Of a DNA stretch of 64,000 bases, positions 9,360-18,599 are shown in pieces (position 1 is the first letter of the stretch; each line of letters starts with the position of its first letter). Source of the stretch: BOG-1184 sp964651515 (GTDB lineage Bacteria; Fibrobacterota; Chitinivibrionia; Chitinivibrionales; Chitinispirillaceae); NCBI GenBank assembly GCA_964651515.1, contig CAZYYB010000001.1:40548-104547 (forward strand), written 5' to 3'. Below the pieces are notes generated by a model that was not told where the DNA came from, made no database searches, and saw only the letters and a list, made by a program, of their open reading frames with translations. The translations under genes and the position numbers were made by a program.

Positions 9360-10184
9360 ATGAGGCAGCAGGAGTACGAAGTCAAGCTCGATGTCTTCGA
9401 GGGGCCGCTCGATCTGCTGCTCTACCTGGTTACCAGGGCCGAGGTCAATATCACGGAATTGCCGCTGGCCGAGATTACGACGCAGTATCTCACGTATCTC
9501 GATCTCTTACGCGAGGTCAATATCAACATCGCCGCCGAGTACCTTCACATGGCGGTGACGCTCACCTACCTGAAGGCGCGGGAGCTCCTGCCGCCCATCG
9601 AGGGTGAAGAGGCGCTTTCCGGCGACGAGGGGATTTATAACCGGGAAGAGCTCATCCGTCAGCTGCTCGAATACCAGAAGTTCAAGCAGGCGGCCGGCGT
9701 ACTCAAGAATTTCGAGACCGAACAGATCCACATTTTCAAACGCGGAGCGCCGGAAGCGATCGAGGCGCCGCCCGACGGCGAGGACGGCGGCGTCGACCTC
9801 GGATCCCTGTCGCTTTTCGATCTTCTTTCCGCGTTCCGACAGGTCCTGACGCGGGCAAGCACCGAGGAGGATCACCGGCATGTCGTGCAGCTCGACACGG
9901 TGAAGATCGACGACCGCATCGAGCATGTGCTCGCCATGGTCGTCGAGGGCGGGGAAGTGAATTTCGAGTCGCTCTTCGGCGACGACCTTCGCAAGATCGT
10001 CATCGTGGTCACCTTCATGGCAATTCTTGAACTGGTAAAAATGCAGGAGATCGTGTTCCGCCAGGAGGAGCGATTCGGGCCGATCATGGTTTCGCGACGG
10101 CAACGGTCCGGCGAAGCGGCTTCCGCGTGGGGAGCTGCCGTCCCTCCCGGAACGGCGGCTCCCGTGGATGCGCCCGCCGCCTGA
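9360..10184 (+). CDS. scpA: segregation and condensation protein A (kleisin)
   Basis: A 274-residue ScpA kleisin of the Smc-ScpAB condensin. The N-terminal signature YEVKLDVFEGPLDLLLYLV (residues 5-23) binds the SMC neck, and EYLHMAVTLTYLKARELLP (about 60-78) is also conserved. The C-terminal winged-helix part includes VVTFMAILELVKMQEIVFRQEE. It is linked to scpB with a 35-bp gap, as in most bacteria. The last 25 residues are Ala/Pro-rich and not part of the fold. Confidence 0.95.
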   Translation: MRQQEYEVKLDVFEGPLDLLLYLVTRAEVNITELPLAEITTQYLTYLDLLREVNINIAAEYLHMAVTLTYLKARELLPPIEGEEALSGDEGIYNREELIRQLLEYQKFKQAAGVLKNFETEQIHIFKRGAPEAIEAPPDGEDGGVDLGSLSLFDLLSAFRQVLTRASTEEDHRHVVQLDTVKIDDRIEHVLAMVVEGGEVNFESLFGDDLRKIVIVVTFMAILELVKMQEIVFRQEERFGPIMVSRRQRSGEAASAWGAAVPPGTAAPVDAPAA

Positions 10185-10219
10185 AACGTCCCAGCAATCA
10201 TCCGCACGAATGAACGGGA

Positions 10220-11290
10220 ATGAGCATGAGTGAAGAAGAACCCAGAACCGATGAGATCCCCGCCGTGGAGGGAGCGCCGGAGGAGGAGCCCGGAACGCCG
10301 AAGCCCGCTCCCGTCGAGAACCTGCGTATCCTCGAAGCGCTTATCTTCGCCTCGGATGAATTTCTTACCGCGGCACGCCTCAAGGCGATCCTGCCGGGCA
10401 ACCCCGGCGGCCGGGAAATTACCTCGATGATCGCAAAAATCAACCGGCAGCTTCAGAAGGAGCGCCACCCCTTCGAAATCGTGGAGGTCGGCGGCGGCTA
10501 CCAGTTCAAGACCGTAGCCTACTACCATCCCTGGGTGCGGCAGATCTTCCAGGAGAAGGCGGCGAAGCGGCTCTCGATACAGGCACTCGAGTGTCTCTCC
10601 ATCATCGCCTATCGCCAGCCCCTGAGCAAGGCCGAAATCGAAGCCATCCGCGGCGTCATTTCCGACGGCGCCATGAAAACACTCCTCGAAAAACGGCTGA
10701 TCACCATCACCGGCCGAAGCGACAAGCCGGGCCGGCCGCTCCTGTACGGCACGACCCCGGATTTCCTCCGGTACTTCGGCCTGAACAGGATTGCCGATCT
10801 TCCGAATATTGAGGAGTTCGAGGCCATGGTTCGCCAGAAGATCGAGAATCTGCCCATCGACGAGCTTGCGGCGGCCCAGGCCGGCGCGCTTGCGCAATCG
10901 GAATCGCCCCTCGCCGAAGGAGCGGGAACGGATGTGGAGGCATTTGAGCGGCGGAAGCGCGGGGAGGATGGGGGTTCGCAGCCCGACGAAGCGATCGATG
11001 CCGCCGCTGGCGGGGGTTCGGACGAGGGTTGGGCATGGCTGAACGGTGAGAGCGACCCGGCCGAAGAAAATACCTCTGCCGGCGTGAGCGAACTTCTGCC
11101 GGAAGAGGCGGCATCCGTCGATGCCGGTGAGGCAATTTCCGACGTTTCGAATCGAGGCGAACCGGTCGAAGAAGTCGGCGAGGAGCCGGTGGAAGTGGAG
11201 GAGGTTTCGACCGTCGATGAGCGAGAGATAGAGGTGTCGGATGCCGCTTCGGTGGAGATCGAGATAAAGAAGCCGGCAGAGGAAGATTAA
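10220..11290 (+). CDS. scpB: segregation and condensation protein B with long acidic tail
   Basis: ScpB homologue, partner of ScpA in chromosome condensation. Two winged-helix domains occupy residues about 30-200, with ENLRILEALIFASDEFLTAARL, the QALECLSIIAYRQPLSKAEIEAIRG signature and PGRPLLYGTT. Typical ScpB proteins end near 180-200 residues. This one continues for about 150 residues of Glu/Ala/Val-rich, strongly acidic, apparently disordered sequence. The frame stays open and codon use looks normal, so I see no frameshift. An alternative ATG lies 6 bases downstream. The tail's role is unknown. Convergent with the GH43 gene. Confidence 0.92.
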   Translation: MSMSEEEPRTDEIPAVEGAPEEEPGTPKPAPVENLRILEALIFASDEFLTAARLKAILPGNPGGREITSMIAKINRQLQKERHPFEIVEVGGGYQFKTVAYYHPWVRQIFQEKAAKRLSIQALECLSIIAYRQPLSKAEIEAIRGVISDGAMKTLLEKRLITITGRSDKPGRPLLYGTTPDFLRYFGLNRIADLPNIEEFEAMVRQKIENLPIDELAAAQAGALAQSESPLAEGAGTDVEAFERRKRGEDGGSQPDEAIDAAAGGGSDEGWAWLNGESDPAEENTSAGVSELLPEEAASVDAGEAISDVSNRGEPVEEVGEEPVEVEEVSTVDEREIEVSDAASVEIEIKKPAEED

Positions 11291-11292
11291 TG

Positions 11293-11330
11293 CTTCAGGT
11301 GGGGGAACCTCGCAACGCTCACCTAAGGTA
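11293..11330. repeat. dispersed intergenic repeat, copy A
   Basis: TCAGGTGGGGGAACCTCGC here differs by one base from the same stretch at 21405-21423 (copy C). The element lies in the 98-bp gap between the convergent scpB and GH43 genes. The gap also holds GGTAGAA...TTCTACC and GAGAG...CTCTC inverted repeats, and near the GH43 stop TTCCCTACCTTA, an approximate inverse of the repeat's left end. Confidence 0.6.
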
Positions 11331-11388
11331 GAAAAAACGGGAAAAGATGGAGAGTAAAGATCTCTCTAATTCTACCAAATTCCATTCC

Positions 11389-13074
11389 CTACCTTACCAC
11401 CGTCGCCGAGCCCGTTTCCGCGCCTGCGCGATCGTAGAGCACCGCCCGGTAGACGCCGCGGCCCAGCGCATTCGCACCGTCCCATGCGCATCGACCGCCG
11501 TTCGACACCGACAGCGACCGCATGAGGCGGCCCTGTAAATTGTAAATCACGAGCGCGACGGCCGGACCCTTCCAGGTGAATACGAACCGTCCGTCGGGCA
11601 AATGCTGCACCGTCAGGCCGTATCCGGTCGTCCCGGTGCGCGCCCCCGCCGGAAGAGTCGCGGTCGCCCCGTTTTTGCGCACCTTGACCTCGAAGATGCC
11701 GACCGTGCTGTCGAGGGTGGTGTCTCGTTTGCAGGAGGAGCTGTCGATCGTGATCCGCAGGTAGCGCGCCGTGACGGCATCGCTGTCGATCACGGGGGAG
11801 ACCCGTGCGGTATTGTGCGTACGGTCGGCGTAGAGGTACCAGGTGAGGCTGTCGGTCGAGTACTGGATCTGGTAGCAGTAGTACTCGGTCGGGTATTCGA
11901 AAAAGGTTTCCACGCGGGAGATCGGATAGCTCTGCCCGAGGTTGATGACGAGCCACTGCGGGAAAGCGGTGGTCGCCGCCTTCCAGAGCGTGCCGTTATT
12001 CTCGTCGGTCACCCGCTTCGCCGAAAAGTTCGTGTCCATGGCGGAGGAAACCGTGACCGTCTTCCCGCGCGCGACATTCGAATCGGCCACCGACACGGCC
12101 GCGAGAGCGCCGATGCCGGTATTCGTGGGCGTTATCGCGGCGATGGTGCCGTTCGCATTGAAGGTCATGCGGTCGGCGCAGATCTGGCGGAACAGGGCGT
12201 TGTTGATCTGCGGGTAGCGCATCCGGTGGTAGACGATATAGTAATTCGTGTCGAGCTTCAGCACCGTGTTGCCGCCGGTCGCTATGATGTTGCTGCCCGA
12301 GGCGGATTGCAGGATCTCGCTGCCGAGCGTGTAGGTTCCGAGGATGCCGGTCGTGCTGTAGGCATATTTGACATTATAGGAACCGGCAAGGCTCCCCTGC
12401 GAAAAGGTGCAGTAGTAGATGCCGTTGCGTTTGAAAAGGCTGGGGCCTTCGGCGAGGCTGGTGCCGCTTGCGTAGATGGTCGTCGGGCTTCCGGAGAGGG
12501 TGTCCATGGAGGTATCGAGCTTCGACACGACGATCGTATAGTCGCTGCCGCTGTGGATCTGGTAGTCGACGTAGTAGGTTCCGTCGGTGTCCCGGAAAAC
12601 GTCGGTATCGAACATGTTCGGCCCCACCTGCGCGCCGTTCTTCACATTCGACCATGGCCCGAGCGGCGACGGTGCGGTGGCGAGGTAGCAGTAGTTGCCG
12701 CTGCGGATGTAGTACATGTAGTACAGGCCGTTCGCGCCCTTCGTGACGCTCGGCGCCCAGAGCCGGTCGTCCTGGTAGGGGAAGCCGGCCGGATAGGAAA
12801 ACGTCCGGAACTGCCAATTGACAAAATCGGAAGAGTACCAGACGCCGAAGGGGCCGAAATGGGTGAAACTCGCGCCGGTGCCGGAGAGCGGATCGTAGCC
12901 GTCGGTGGTCGAGTAGATGTAGAAAGTGGCGCCGTCCTGAAAAATGTCCGGATCCGCAAAGTAGCCCGGCAGAAGCGGGTTGCCGTTGCCGGCGTCCCAG
13001 ATCCCGGCGTAGGCGGAGCACAGGATAACCGGGAGCGTGAGGAGCAGCAGTATTCCGATGAATGGCCGGTGCAT
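11389..13074 (-). CDS. secreted glycoside hydrolase family 43 with F5/8-type C domain
   Basis: A 561-residue exported carbohydrate-active enzyme. A signal peptide covers residues 1-23. A five-bladed GH43 propeller follows (about 27-315): catalytic base candidate D41 in FADPDIF, the WAPSV blade (106-110), the pKa-modulating Asp in FDTDVFRD (155-162) and the general acid E209 in LAEGPSLF. Residues about 330-468 form a discoidin/F5-8C carbohydrate-binding module (ARGKTVTVSS ... WLVINLGQSYPISRVE ... RYLRITI). Residues about 485-561 resemble a C-terminal secretion/sorting domain (VIYNLQGRLMRSL ... GRGVYRAVLY). Likely substrates are arabinan or xylan side chains. Divergent from the next gene, with its own AT-rich upstream region. 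Confidence 0.88.
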   Translation of the reverse strand: MHRPFIGILLLLTLPVILCSAYAGIWDAGNGNPLLPGYFADPDIFQDGATFYIYSTTDGYDPLSGTGASFTHFGPFGVWYSSDFVNWQFRTFSYPAGFPYQDDRLWAPSVTKGANGLYYMYYIRSGNYCYLATAPSPLGPWSNVKNGAQVGPNMFDTDVFRDTDGTYYVDYQIHSGSDYTIVVSKLDTSMDTLSGSPTTIYASGTSLAEGPSLFKRNGIYYCTFSQGSLAGSYNVKYAYSTTGILGTYTLGSEILQSASGSNIIATGGNTVLKLDTNYYIVYHRMRYPQINNALFRQICADRMTFNANGTIAAITPTNTGIGALAAVSVADSNVARGKTVTVSSAMDTNFSAKRVTDENNGTLWKAATTAFPQWLVINLGQSYPISRVETFFEYPTEYYCYQIQYSTDSLTWYLYADRTHNTARVSPVIDSDAVTARYLRITIDSSSCKRDTTLDSTVGIFEVKVRKNGATATLPAGARTGTTGYGLTVQHLPDGRFVFTWKGPAVALVIYNLQGRLMRSLSVSNGGRCAWDGANALGRGVYRAVLYDRAGAETGSATVVR

Positions 13075-13279
13075 TCGTTGTTTCCCTTCCTAATAAGGAG
13101 AGTACCGGAGAGGCGAACCGTGAGCCGCCGGGATCCGCGTTCTCCATAATATATAAATTTCCTGTCATGAAACCCAACGCGGGATCGGCCGGTGCCATTT
13201 TCTCATTGTAATGATCGCCCGGATAGTATAAAATGGAAGGTGTAGAGATGCACCTCAAGCTGAAACGAAAGGGATGACC

Positions 13280-13579
13280 ATGTCGAAGCAGAATTGCTGG
13301 GAATTTAAGAAATGCGGCCGGGAGCCGGGCGGCGCCAAGGTAGCCGAACTCGGGATCTGTCCCGCCGCACAGGAACCGAGAACCAACGGTCTCAACTCCG
13401 GAAAAAACGGGGGCCGGGCCTGCTGGGCGCTTGCCGGAACCTTCTGCGGCGGGAAGGTCCAGGGAGCCTTTGCAGAAAAACTTACCAACTGCATGCAGTG
13501 CGAATTTTACAAGATAGTCCAGAACGAAGAAGGTAATTCCATGACCGGATCGAGGGAGATTCTCGCCCGGGTGAAGTAG
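13280..13579 (+). CDS. small two-CW domain cysteine-rich protein
   Basis: A 99-residue soluble protein with seven cysteines in paired CW-type motifs: NCWEFKKCGREPGG near the N-terminus, RACWALAGTFCGG in the middle and NCMQCEFYKIVQ near the end. This matches the uncharacterised two-CW family found beside sensory and signalling genes in deltaproteobacteria and others. The cysteine spacing suggests a metal or Fe-S site, but none is demonstrated. There is no signal peptide or membrane helix. The ATG at 13280 is chosen because AAAGGG lies 6 bases before it; an ATG at 13274 abuts the ribosome site. It stands alone between a divergent GH43 gene and a transglycosylase gene, so its partner is unclear. 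Confidence 0.75.
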   Translation: MSKQNCWEFKKCGREPGGAKVAELGICPAAQEPRTNGLNSGKNGGRACWALAGTFCGGKVQGAFAEKLTNCMQCEFYKIVQNEEGNSMTGSREILARVK

Positions 13580-13728
13580 TTACCCGATTTCATCGTTTTC
13601 CCTAAATGCAGGGCGACTTTCCGGGAAGCTGGAATATTCCACCTCGGGTCGCCCCCCGCCACCTTTTATATTTAGTAGCAATTACTATCCATCAAATTCC
13701 TTCATTTTCGTCCTCCGGCGCCGATGCA

Positions 13729-15912
13729 ATGGTTTTCAGAATCGCAACCAGCCGAGCCCTCCTCCCGCTCCTGCTTTTTTTCTCTCTTCCGGGTGCACAG
13801 CAGACCTTGCCGGGGGGGCCGATCATTAACTGGAACGGTACCGACGCCTTCCGCGAGCTCACCTACCCGCGGATCATCGACAGCCTGCTGAAGCATCCTG
13901 CCGGCCCGGACACCGCTTCCTGGTATTTCCAGCTCGGCACCGCCTACCTGCTGTCCGGCGATCCGGATCGGGCACTGCCGTGCTTCGCCGGGCCGCCGCT
14001 TCGCGATGCCGCGCTGCTGCCGTTCGCCTGGGAGGGGCTCGGGGACTGCTGTACCAGAAAAATGCGGTACGACAGCGCGATCGCCTGTTACGAGCAGGTC
14101 ATCGCCATGCAGCTTCCCTTCCGTTACCGGGCGACCATCTATCGTAAAATCCGCGACATCGTGCTCGACGATACCGCACGGATCCGCACCGATTCGCTGC
14201 GCCGGCAGTACTCCCGGTGGTGGAATTCGCACCGGCCCGCGCCCCTGGATCCGGTCTGCGGCAGGATCGATACGCTTGTCCGGCACGGTGAATGGCCACA
14301 GGTCAATCACCTGGTGCTCAGCACGCTTACCGCCCTCGACGATACCGCCCAGGGAGCCATCGTCAAAAGCATCGAGGAGGGAAACCCTCCCGTTTCCGCG
14401 CTCACGACGCAGTGTTTCTTCCTCCTCGCCCGGATTGCAACCGATTGCCGCCGGTATGCCGTTGCCGAGCGTATGCTTGCCGCGGCGAATGACCGGAAGG
14501 ATTTCGGAAAAGTGATCGGGAAGCAGAAGTACCTCAGGTTCCGGGGCAGACTCTCCTTCTGCGAGGGGAAGAACGAAGAGGCGATCGAATCGCTCACCGG
14601 GTATATCCATCGCTACCGCTATGAGGCGGATATCGGATTTCTCGTGGCGCGCGCATACAAGATGCTCGACGATCTCGATAGTGCCGCGGTATGGTACGAC
14701 CGGTTCATCGAGGAGTCGCCGCATTACGGCGGACTGGCCGAAATCCTCTGGCGGCGTGCCTGGATCGAGGTGGAACGGAACGATCCCGATGCCGCCGCCC
14801 GGTTTTTCCGGAAAATTTACCAGTCGTATCCCCGGTCGCTTCACGCCGACGAGGCGGTCCTGCGTCACGCCCTGTGCAACTTCGAGGAGCAGAAGTACGA
14901 TTCCGCGATCGGCCGGCTGACGCTCCTGCAGGGCAGGCGCTCCCCGTCCCCGATCCTGCCGGCCGCTCTCTTCTGGCAGGCAAAGGCCTGGCTCAGGCTC
15001 GACAGCATCGAGAGAGCGAGGACGGCATTCGCCGAGGCGATTGCGGCCGATCCCTACGACTACTATGCCTGCCGTTCCCGTGAACTGCTCGCCGGGCTTC
15101 ACGATTCGACGCATAATCGATTTCCGGTTGATACGGTGTCGGACACCGGTCGCGTCATCGGCTGGCTCGACTCGCTCTGCCCTCCCTGCGGGCGGACGCT
15201 CTCCTTCGAGGACAGTGTCAATCTCCGGCGTGCGATCGTCAGCGCATCGGTCGGCAGGATCTTCGATGCGGAGAGTTTTTTCGAGCCGGTCGAACAGGCC
15301 TTGAAGGGGAGCCCTTCGCTGGTTTTCCGCATGGCGCGACTCTATCAGTCGGTCGGCGCCGCAACGCAGGGGGTAAGGGCCGGTCGCAGGATCCTGTCCC
15401 GGCTGCCCGCGGACGGGAAGCAAAACCTTCCGCTTTCCGCCCGGCTGCTCCTCTTCCCGCAGCCCTGGGCCCGGACCGTTAAAGCAGAAGCGCAGAGGTG
15501 GAACCTGGACCCGAGTTTTACCTATGCGGTTATTCGCCAGGAGAGCGTTTTCGATCCCGAGGTCGTGTCGCCCGCAGGGGCGATCGGCCTGATGCAGATC
15601 ATGCCGGCAACGGGGAAGACCATCGCCCGCGAACTCGGCGAGCCCTTCTCGGTCGAGGCCCTCTATTCGCCGGAGGGAAATATCCGCTTCGGCACCTACT
15701 ATCTGCACAAGCTTCTGAAGGAATTTGACGACAGCCGCGAATTTACCCTTGCCGGATACAACGGAGGCCCGCCGAATGCGAAGGAGTGGCGGGAGCGGGC
15801 CAGGGATAAGGACCCGGATCTGGGGGTGGAGGGGATCGTTTTTTCCGAAACGAGGAATTATGTCAAGAAGGTGATGGCCAACTTCTGGATTTACTCGCAA
15901 TTCATGCACTGA
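13729..15912 (+). CDS. soluble lytic murein transglycosylase (Slt70-like)
   Basis: A 727-residue periplasmic transglycosylase cleaving the MurNAc-GlcNAc bond with formation of 1,6-anhydroMurNAc. A signal peptide opens the protein (MVFRIATSRALLPLLLFFSLPGAQQ). A long alpha-superhelical region with TPR-like repeats covers about 40-570. The goose-lysozyme-like domain holds catalytic E605 in the IRQES motif, then GLMQIMPATGKTIA and AGYNGGPPNAKEW, the Slt family signatures. The start at 13729 gives a clean signal peptide; an in-frame upstream extension is not membrane-targeting. Possible roles are cell-wall turnover or insertion of envelope machines. The specific paralogue name cannot be fixed. Confidence 0.9.
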   Translation: MVFRIATSRALLPLLLFFSLPGAQQTLPGGPIINWNGTDAFRELTYPRIIDSLLKHPAGPDTASWYFQLGTAYLLSGDPDRALPCFAGPPLRDAALLPFAWEGLGDCCTRKMRYDSAIACYEQVIAMQLPFRYRATIYRKIRDIVLDDTARIRTDSLRRQYSRWWNSHRPAPLDPVCGRIDTLVRHGEWPQVNHLVLSTLTALDDTAQGAIVKSIEEGNPPVSALTTQCFFLLARIATDCRRYAVAERMLAAANDRKDFGKVIGKQKYLRFRGRLSFCEGKNEEAIESLTGYIHRYRYEADIGFLVARAYKMLDDLDSAAVWYDRFIEESPHYGGLAEILWRRAWIEVERNDPDAAARFFRKIYQSYPRSLHADEAVLRHALCNFEEQKYDSAIGRLTLLQGRRSPSPILPAALFWQAKAWLRLDSIERARTAFAEAIAADPYDYYACRSRELLAGLHDSTHNRFPVDTVSDTGRVIGWLDSLCPPCGRTLSFEDSVNLRRAIVSASVGRIFDAESFFEPVEQALKGSPSLVFRMARLYQSVGAATQGVRAGRRILSRLPADGKQNLPLSARLLLFPQPWARTVKAEAQRWNLDPSFTYAVIRQESVFDPEVVSPAGAIGLMQIMPATGKTIARELGEPFSVEALYSPEGNIRFGTYYLHKLLKEFDDSREFTLAGYNGGPPNAKEWRERARDKDPDLGVEGIVFSETRNYVKKVMANFWIYSQFMH

Positions 15913-16009
15913 CGACTCGAATGCCCCGCACGGATTGGCACCATATTTGTTGCACTTTTGTGTTTATGCCTCGTATTTTTTCATCGGCAAGGTGCCGAGG
16001 AGATACTCT

Positions 16010-16984
16010 ATGAAACGGTTGTTGATCCCTGCAATTATGGCCGTATGCGTCCTGAGGGCTTCATCCCTGACCCCGGACACCGGAGCTCATTCCGATTCCA
16101 CGGGCACCGCATCGGCGACGCACTATCGGCTGTATACCGCCGGCGGACCGGTCCTCGCTTTCGACGTTCAGGCGGATGTCATCTGGTGCGCCCTGGAGTC
16201 GTCGGTTATCGCCATTCCCCTGAATGGCGAGAAAAAAACGGCTTACCCCGCGCTCGGGACGATGCCGGCGCAGTCGATCGAGGCGATCGCCGCCGACCGG
16301 CAGGGGAGAATTTGGTTCGGCGGGCCCCAGGGGATCGCCATGAAGAACGGGCCGAAATTCACCGATTTCACGACCAAGAGCGGTCTGTCGGGCAACCGGG
16401 TCAACGCTATTGCCGCAGCCGACGACGGCTCGGTATGGGTCGGGACCGACAGCGGCGCCTGCGTGTTCATCGGCGAGACCTGGAAACAGTTTACCGTTAA
16501 GGATGGGCTGGTCTCGGACAGGATACAGGCCATTGCGGTCGACGACAAGGGGAGGGTGTGGTTCGGTACCGATAAGGGAATAAGCGTGTTCAACGGCGCC
16601 ACCTGGACCAGCTATACCACCCAGAACGGCATGAGCGATAACGACGATACCCGGGCGCTCGCCTATGATCGCAATAAGGGCGTGCTGTGGGCTGCGGTCG
16701 GGGACAAGGATGTCAATACGTTCGACGGCCAGAAATGGAATATCTACATGGATACGCAGGCCGGGATCCGGACCATCATGGTGGACTCGCAGAGCAGGAT
16801 CTGGTTTGGCTTCGGCACCGGGAAGGGGATCCTGAAATTCAACGGCGACGACTGGCTGCCCGATCCGACACCGTTCGGGGTCCCGATAAGCCAGACGTAC
16901 CAAATGCGCTGCGACGAAAAAGGAAACCTGTGGTTTGCCACCGACCAGGGGGTCATCCACCTGGTCAACCCGTATCCGTTTTAA
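16010..16984 (+). CDS. secreted two-component-regulator-type beta-propeller protein
   Basis: A 324-residue exported protein: signal peptide (MKRLLIPAIMAVCVLRASS), then six to seven propeller blades of the kind found in the periplasmic sensors of hybrid two-component regulators. Repeats such as GRIWFGGPQGIAM, GSVWVGTDSGACVF, GRVWFGTDKGISVF and GNLWFATDQGVIHL are separated by about 42 residues. No membrane anchor or kinase follows, so it is a free-standing periplasmic or surface propeller. GAGGAG sits 8 bases before the ATG. Its ligand is unknown. Confidence 0.82.
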   Translation: MKRLLIPAIMAVCVLRASSLTPDTGAHSDSTGTASATHYRLYTAGGPVLAFDVQADVIWCALESSVIAIPLNGEKKTAYPALGTMPAQSIEAIAADRQGRIWFGGPQGIAMKNGPKFTDFTTKSGLSGNRVNAIAAADDGSVWVGTDSGACVFIGETWKQFTVKDGLVSDRIQAIAVDDKGRVWFGTDKGISVFNGATWTSYTTQNGMSDNDDTRALAYDRNKGVLWAAVGDKDVNTFDGQKWNIYMDTQAGIRTIMVDSQSRIWFGFGTGKGILKFNGDDWLPDPTPFGVPISQTYQMRCDEKGNLWFATDQGVIHLVNPYPF

Positions 16985-17167
16985 CCGGGCCGGGGTTGAC
17001 TTTGACCCCCTGAATTGAGTAGTTTAAAATTCCTACGCTCCTTCATCATCACCGGCGGAGTGCATACACAGAGAGACTGAACCACCATTGCATCATGCGG
17101 TTACGGAGATGGTTACGGGGGGGCTTGCAGGCGGCCCGGCGGCAATCGCGTGAGGTTGAAGGGAAGC

Positions 17168-18298
17168 ATGGATACAATCCGGATTGCCGTTATCGGTTTA
17201 GGAAACTGCGCAAGTTCACTCCTGCAGGGGATCGAATACTACCGCCATAAAAAACCGGCCGAGGCGACCGGCCTCATGCACTGGGAGATCGGCGGTTTCA
17301 CCCCCGCCGACATCGAGGTGGTCGCGGCGTTCGATATCGACCGGCGAAAGGTCGGGCGCGATGTCAACGAAGCCATTTTCGCGAAACCCAACTGCACCGC
17401 GGTCTTCTGCCCGTCCATGCCGGTTGCCGGCGTCGTTGTGCGCATGGGGAGCGTGCTCGACGGCGTCGCCGACCATATGAAGGAGTACGAAGAGGACTAC
17501 TCCTTTGCCGTGGCGCGGGAGCGTGAGCCGTCGCGCGACGAGGTGGTCGCGCATCTCCGGGAAGCGGGCGCCGAAATTCTCCTGAACTATCTGCCGGTGG
17601 GTTCCGAGGCCGCCACCGCGTTCTACGCCGAGGCGGCGCTCGAAGCGGGGATAGCCTTCGTCAACAATATGCCGGTGTTCATCGCCAGCAACCCTGCCTG
17701 GGAGGCGCGCTTCAAGGAACGGGGGGTACCGGTCATCGGCGACGATATCAAGGCCCAGCTCGGGGCCACCATCACCCACCGCGCCCTCACGGACCTCTTC
17801 AAAAAACGTGGTGTCAAGCTCGAACGCACCTACCAGCTCAATACCGGCGGGAACACCGACTTCCTCAACATGCTGAACCGCAGCCGCCTCAAGTCCAAAA
17901 AAGAGTCCAAGACCGAGGCGGTCCAGTCGGTCGCCGCGACGCGGCTGAACAAGCGGGATATTCACGTCGGTCCCTCGGACTACGTCCCCTGGCAGAACGA
18001 CCAGAAGGTCTGCTTCATCCGCATGGAGGGAAGGCTCTTCGGCGACGTGCCCATGAACCTCGAGCTGCGGCTGTCGGTCGAGGATTCCCCGAACTCCGCG
18101 GGCGTCGCGATCGATGCGATCCGCTGTGCAAAGCTTGCGCTCGATGCCGGCCTCGGCGGCGCGATCGCCGGCCCCTCTTCCTACTTCTGCAAACACCCGC
18201 CGCGTCAATACCCCGACGATGAGGCGTACCGCAAGACCGAGGAGTTCATCAAGCAATACGGCGTGACGCGGACGGAAGCGGTGAAGGTGCCGGTGTAA
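17168..18298 (+). CDS. ino1: inositol-3-phosphate synthase
   Basis: A 376-residue NAD+-dependent myo-inositol-1-phosphate synthase of the short prokaryotic type, converting glucose-6-phosphate to inositol-3-phosphate. The Rossmann motif is VIGLGNCASSLLQG near the N-terminus. The catalytic core is recognisable in LNTGGNTDFLNML, SKKESKTEAVQS and HVGPSDYVPWQNDQK. The C-terminal dimer domain has NSAGVAIDAIRCAKLALD. The ATG at 17168 is chosen; a GTG six codons upstream is possible but lacks a ribosome site. The product could feed phosphatidylinositol-type lipids or compatible solutes; no partner gene is adjacent. Repeat copy B follows. Confidence 0.93.
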   Translation: MDTIRIAVIGLGNCASSLLQGIEYYRHKKPAEATGLMHWEIGGFTPADIEVVAAFDIDRRKVGRDVNEAIFAKPNCTAVFCPSMPVAGVVVRMGSVLDGVADHMKEYEEDYSFAVAREREPSRDEVVAHLREAGAEILLNYLPVGSEAATAFYAEAALEAGIAFVNNMPVFIASNPAWEARFKERGVPVIGDDIKAQLGATITHRALTDLFKKRGVKLERTYQLNTGGNTDFLNMLNRSRLKSKKESKTEAVQSVAATRLNKRDIHVGPSDYVPWQNDQKVCFIRMEGRLFGDVPMNLELRLSVEDSPNSAGVAIDAIRCAKLALDAGLGGAIAGPSSYFCKHPPRQYPDDEAYRKTEEFIKQYGVTRTEAVKVPV

Positions 18299-18324
18299 TA
18301 GGATTATCTCCCGTTGAAGTTTTT

Positions 18325-18394
18325 GGTGGGGGCTCCTCGCTTCGCGGGCTCCCCTGGTCGAAGCCGCGCAAAGCCGCGTCTCCCCGACCACCCC
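18325..18394. repeat. dispersed intergenic repeat, copy B
   Basis: A contiguous copy with both halves. The left half, GGTGGGGGCTCCTCGCTTCGCGGG, shares CCTCGCTTCGCGGG with copy C. The right half begins CCCCTGGTCGAAGCCGCGCA and ends CCCCGACCACC, which is inverted relative to the left end (GGTGGGG). It could fold into a long hairpin in RNA. Located just downstream of ino1. Confidence 0.65.
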
Positions 18395-18566
18395 TTCCGG
18401 CGGAAGTCCGCAGCGATGCCCGCCCGCGGCGACCATGGGGCGTACCCGGTGGGCGATCGGCCATTCGGCAGAAGAAATCGACCTTTTAAAAACTACCGGA
18501 GTAACCTTATCAAATGATTAAGAAATGGATAAGCCCCTTTCGCATCGAAAATCATTTATTTTATGA

Positions 18567-18587
18567 TGTAAGAACGATGTTCTTACA
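18567..18587. promoter_or_regulatory. perfect 21-bp palindromic operator before antitoxin gene
   Basis: TGTAAGAAC-GAT-GTTCTTACA is a perfect 9-bp inverted repeat ending just before the AAAGGAG ribosome site. A possible -10 box (TATGAT, 18562-18567) abuts it. This is the expected layout for autorepression by the AbrB/SpoVT-fold antitoxin. Confidence 0.7.
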
Positions 18588-18599
18588 AAGGAGCCGGGC

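Larger units (their letters stand above)
18299..18599. other. gene-free gap with repeat B and antitoxin control region
   Basis: This 301-bp gap holds repeat copy B in its left third, GC-rich sequence with no convincing reading frame in the middle, and the AT-rich promoter/operator of the AbrB-type antitoxin at its right end. No RNA gene is recognisable. Confidence 0.6.

Noticed and set aside
11602..13149. 515-codon open frame on the plus strand
   Set aside because: Antisense to the GH43 gene, which has a signal peptide and catalytic residues; no recognisable domain in the opposite frame.
13702..15909. 735-codon open frame on the minus strand
   Set aside because: It is fully antisense to the lytic transglycosylase gene, whose motifs are unmistakable; the open frame follows from GC-rich codon bias.
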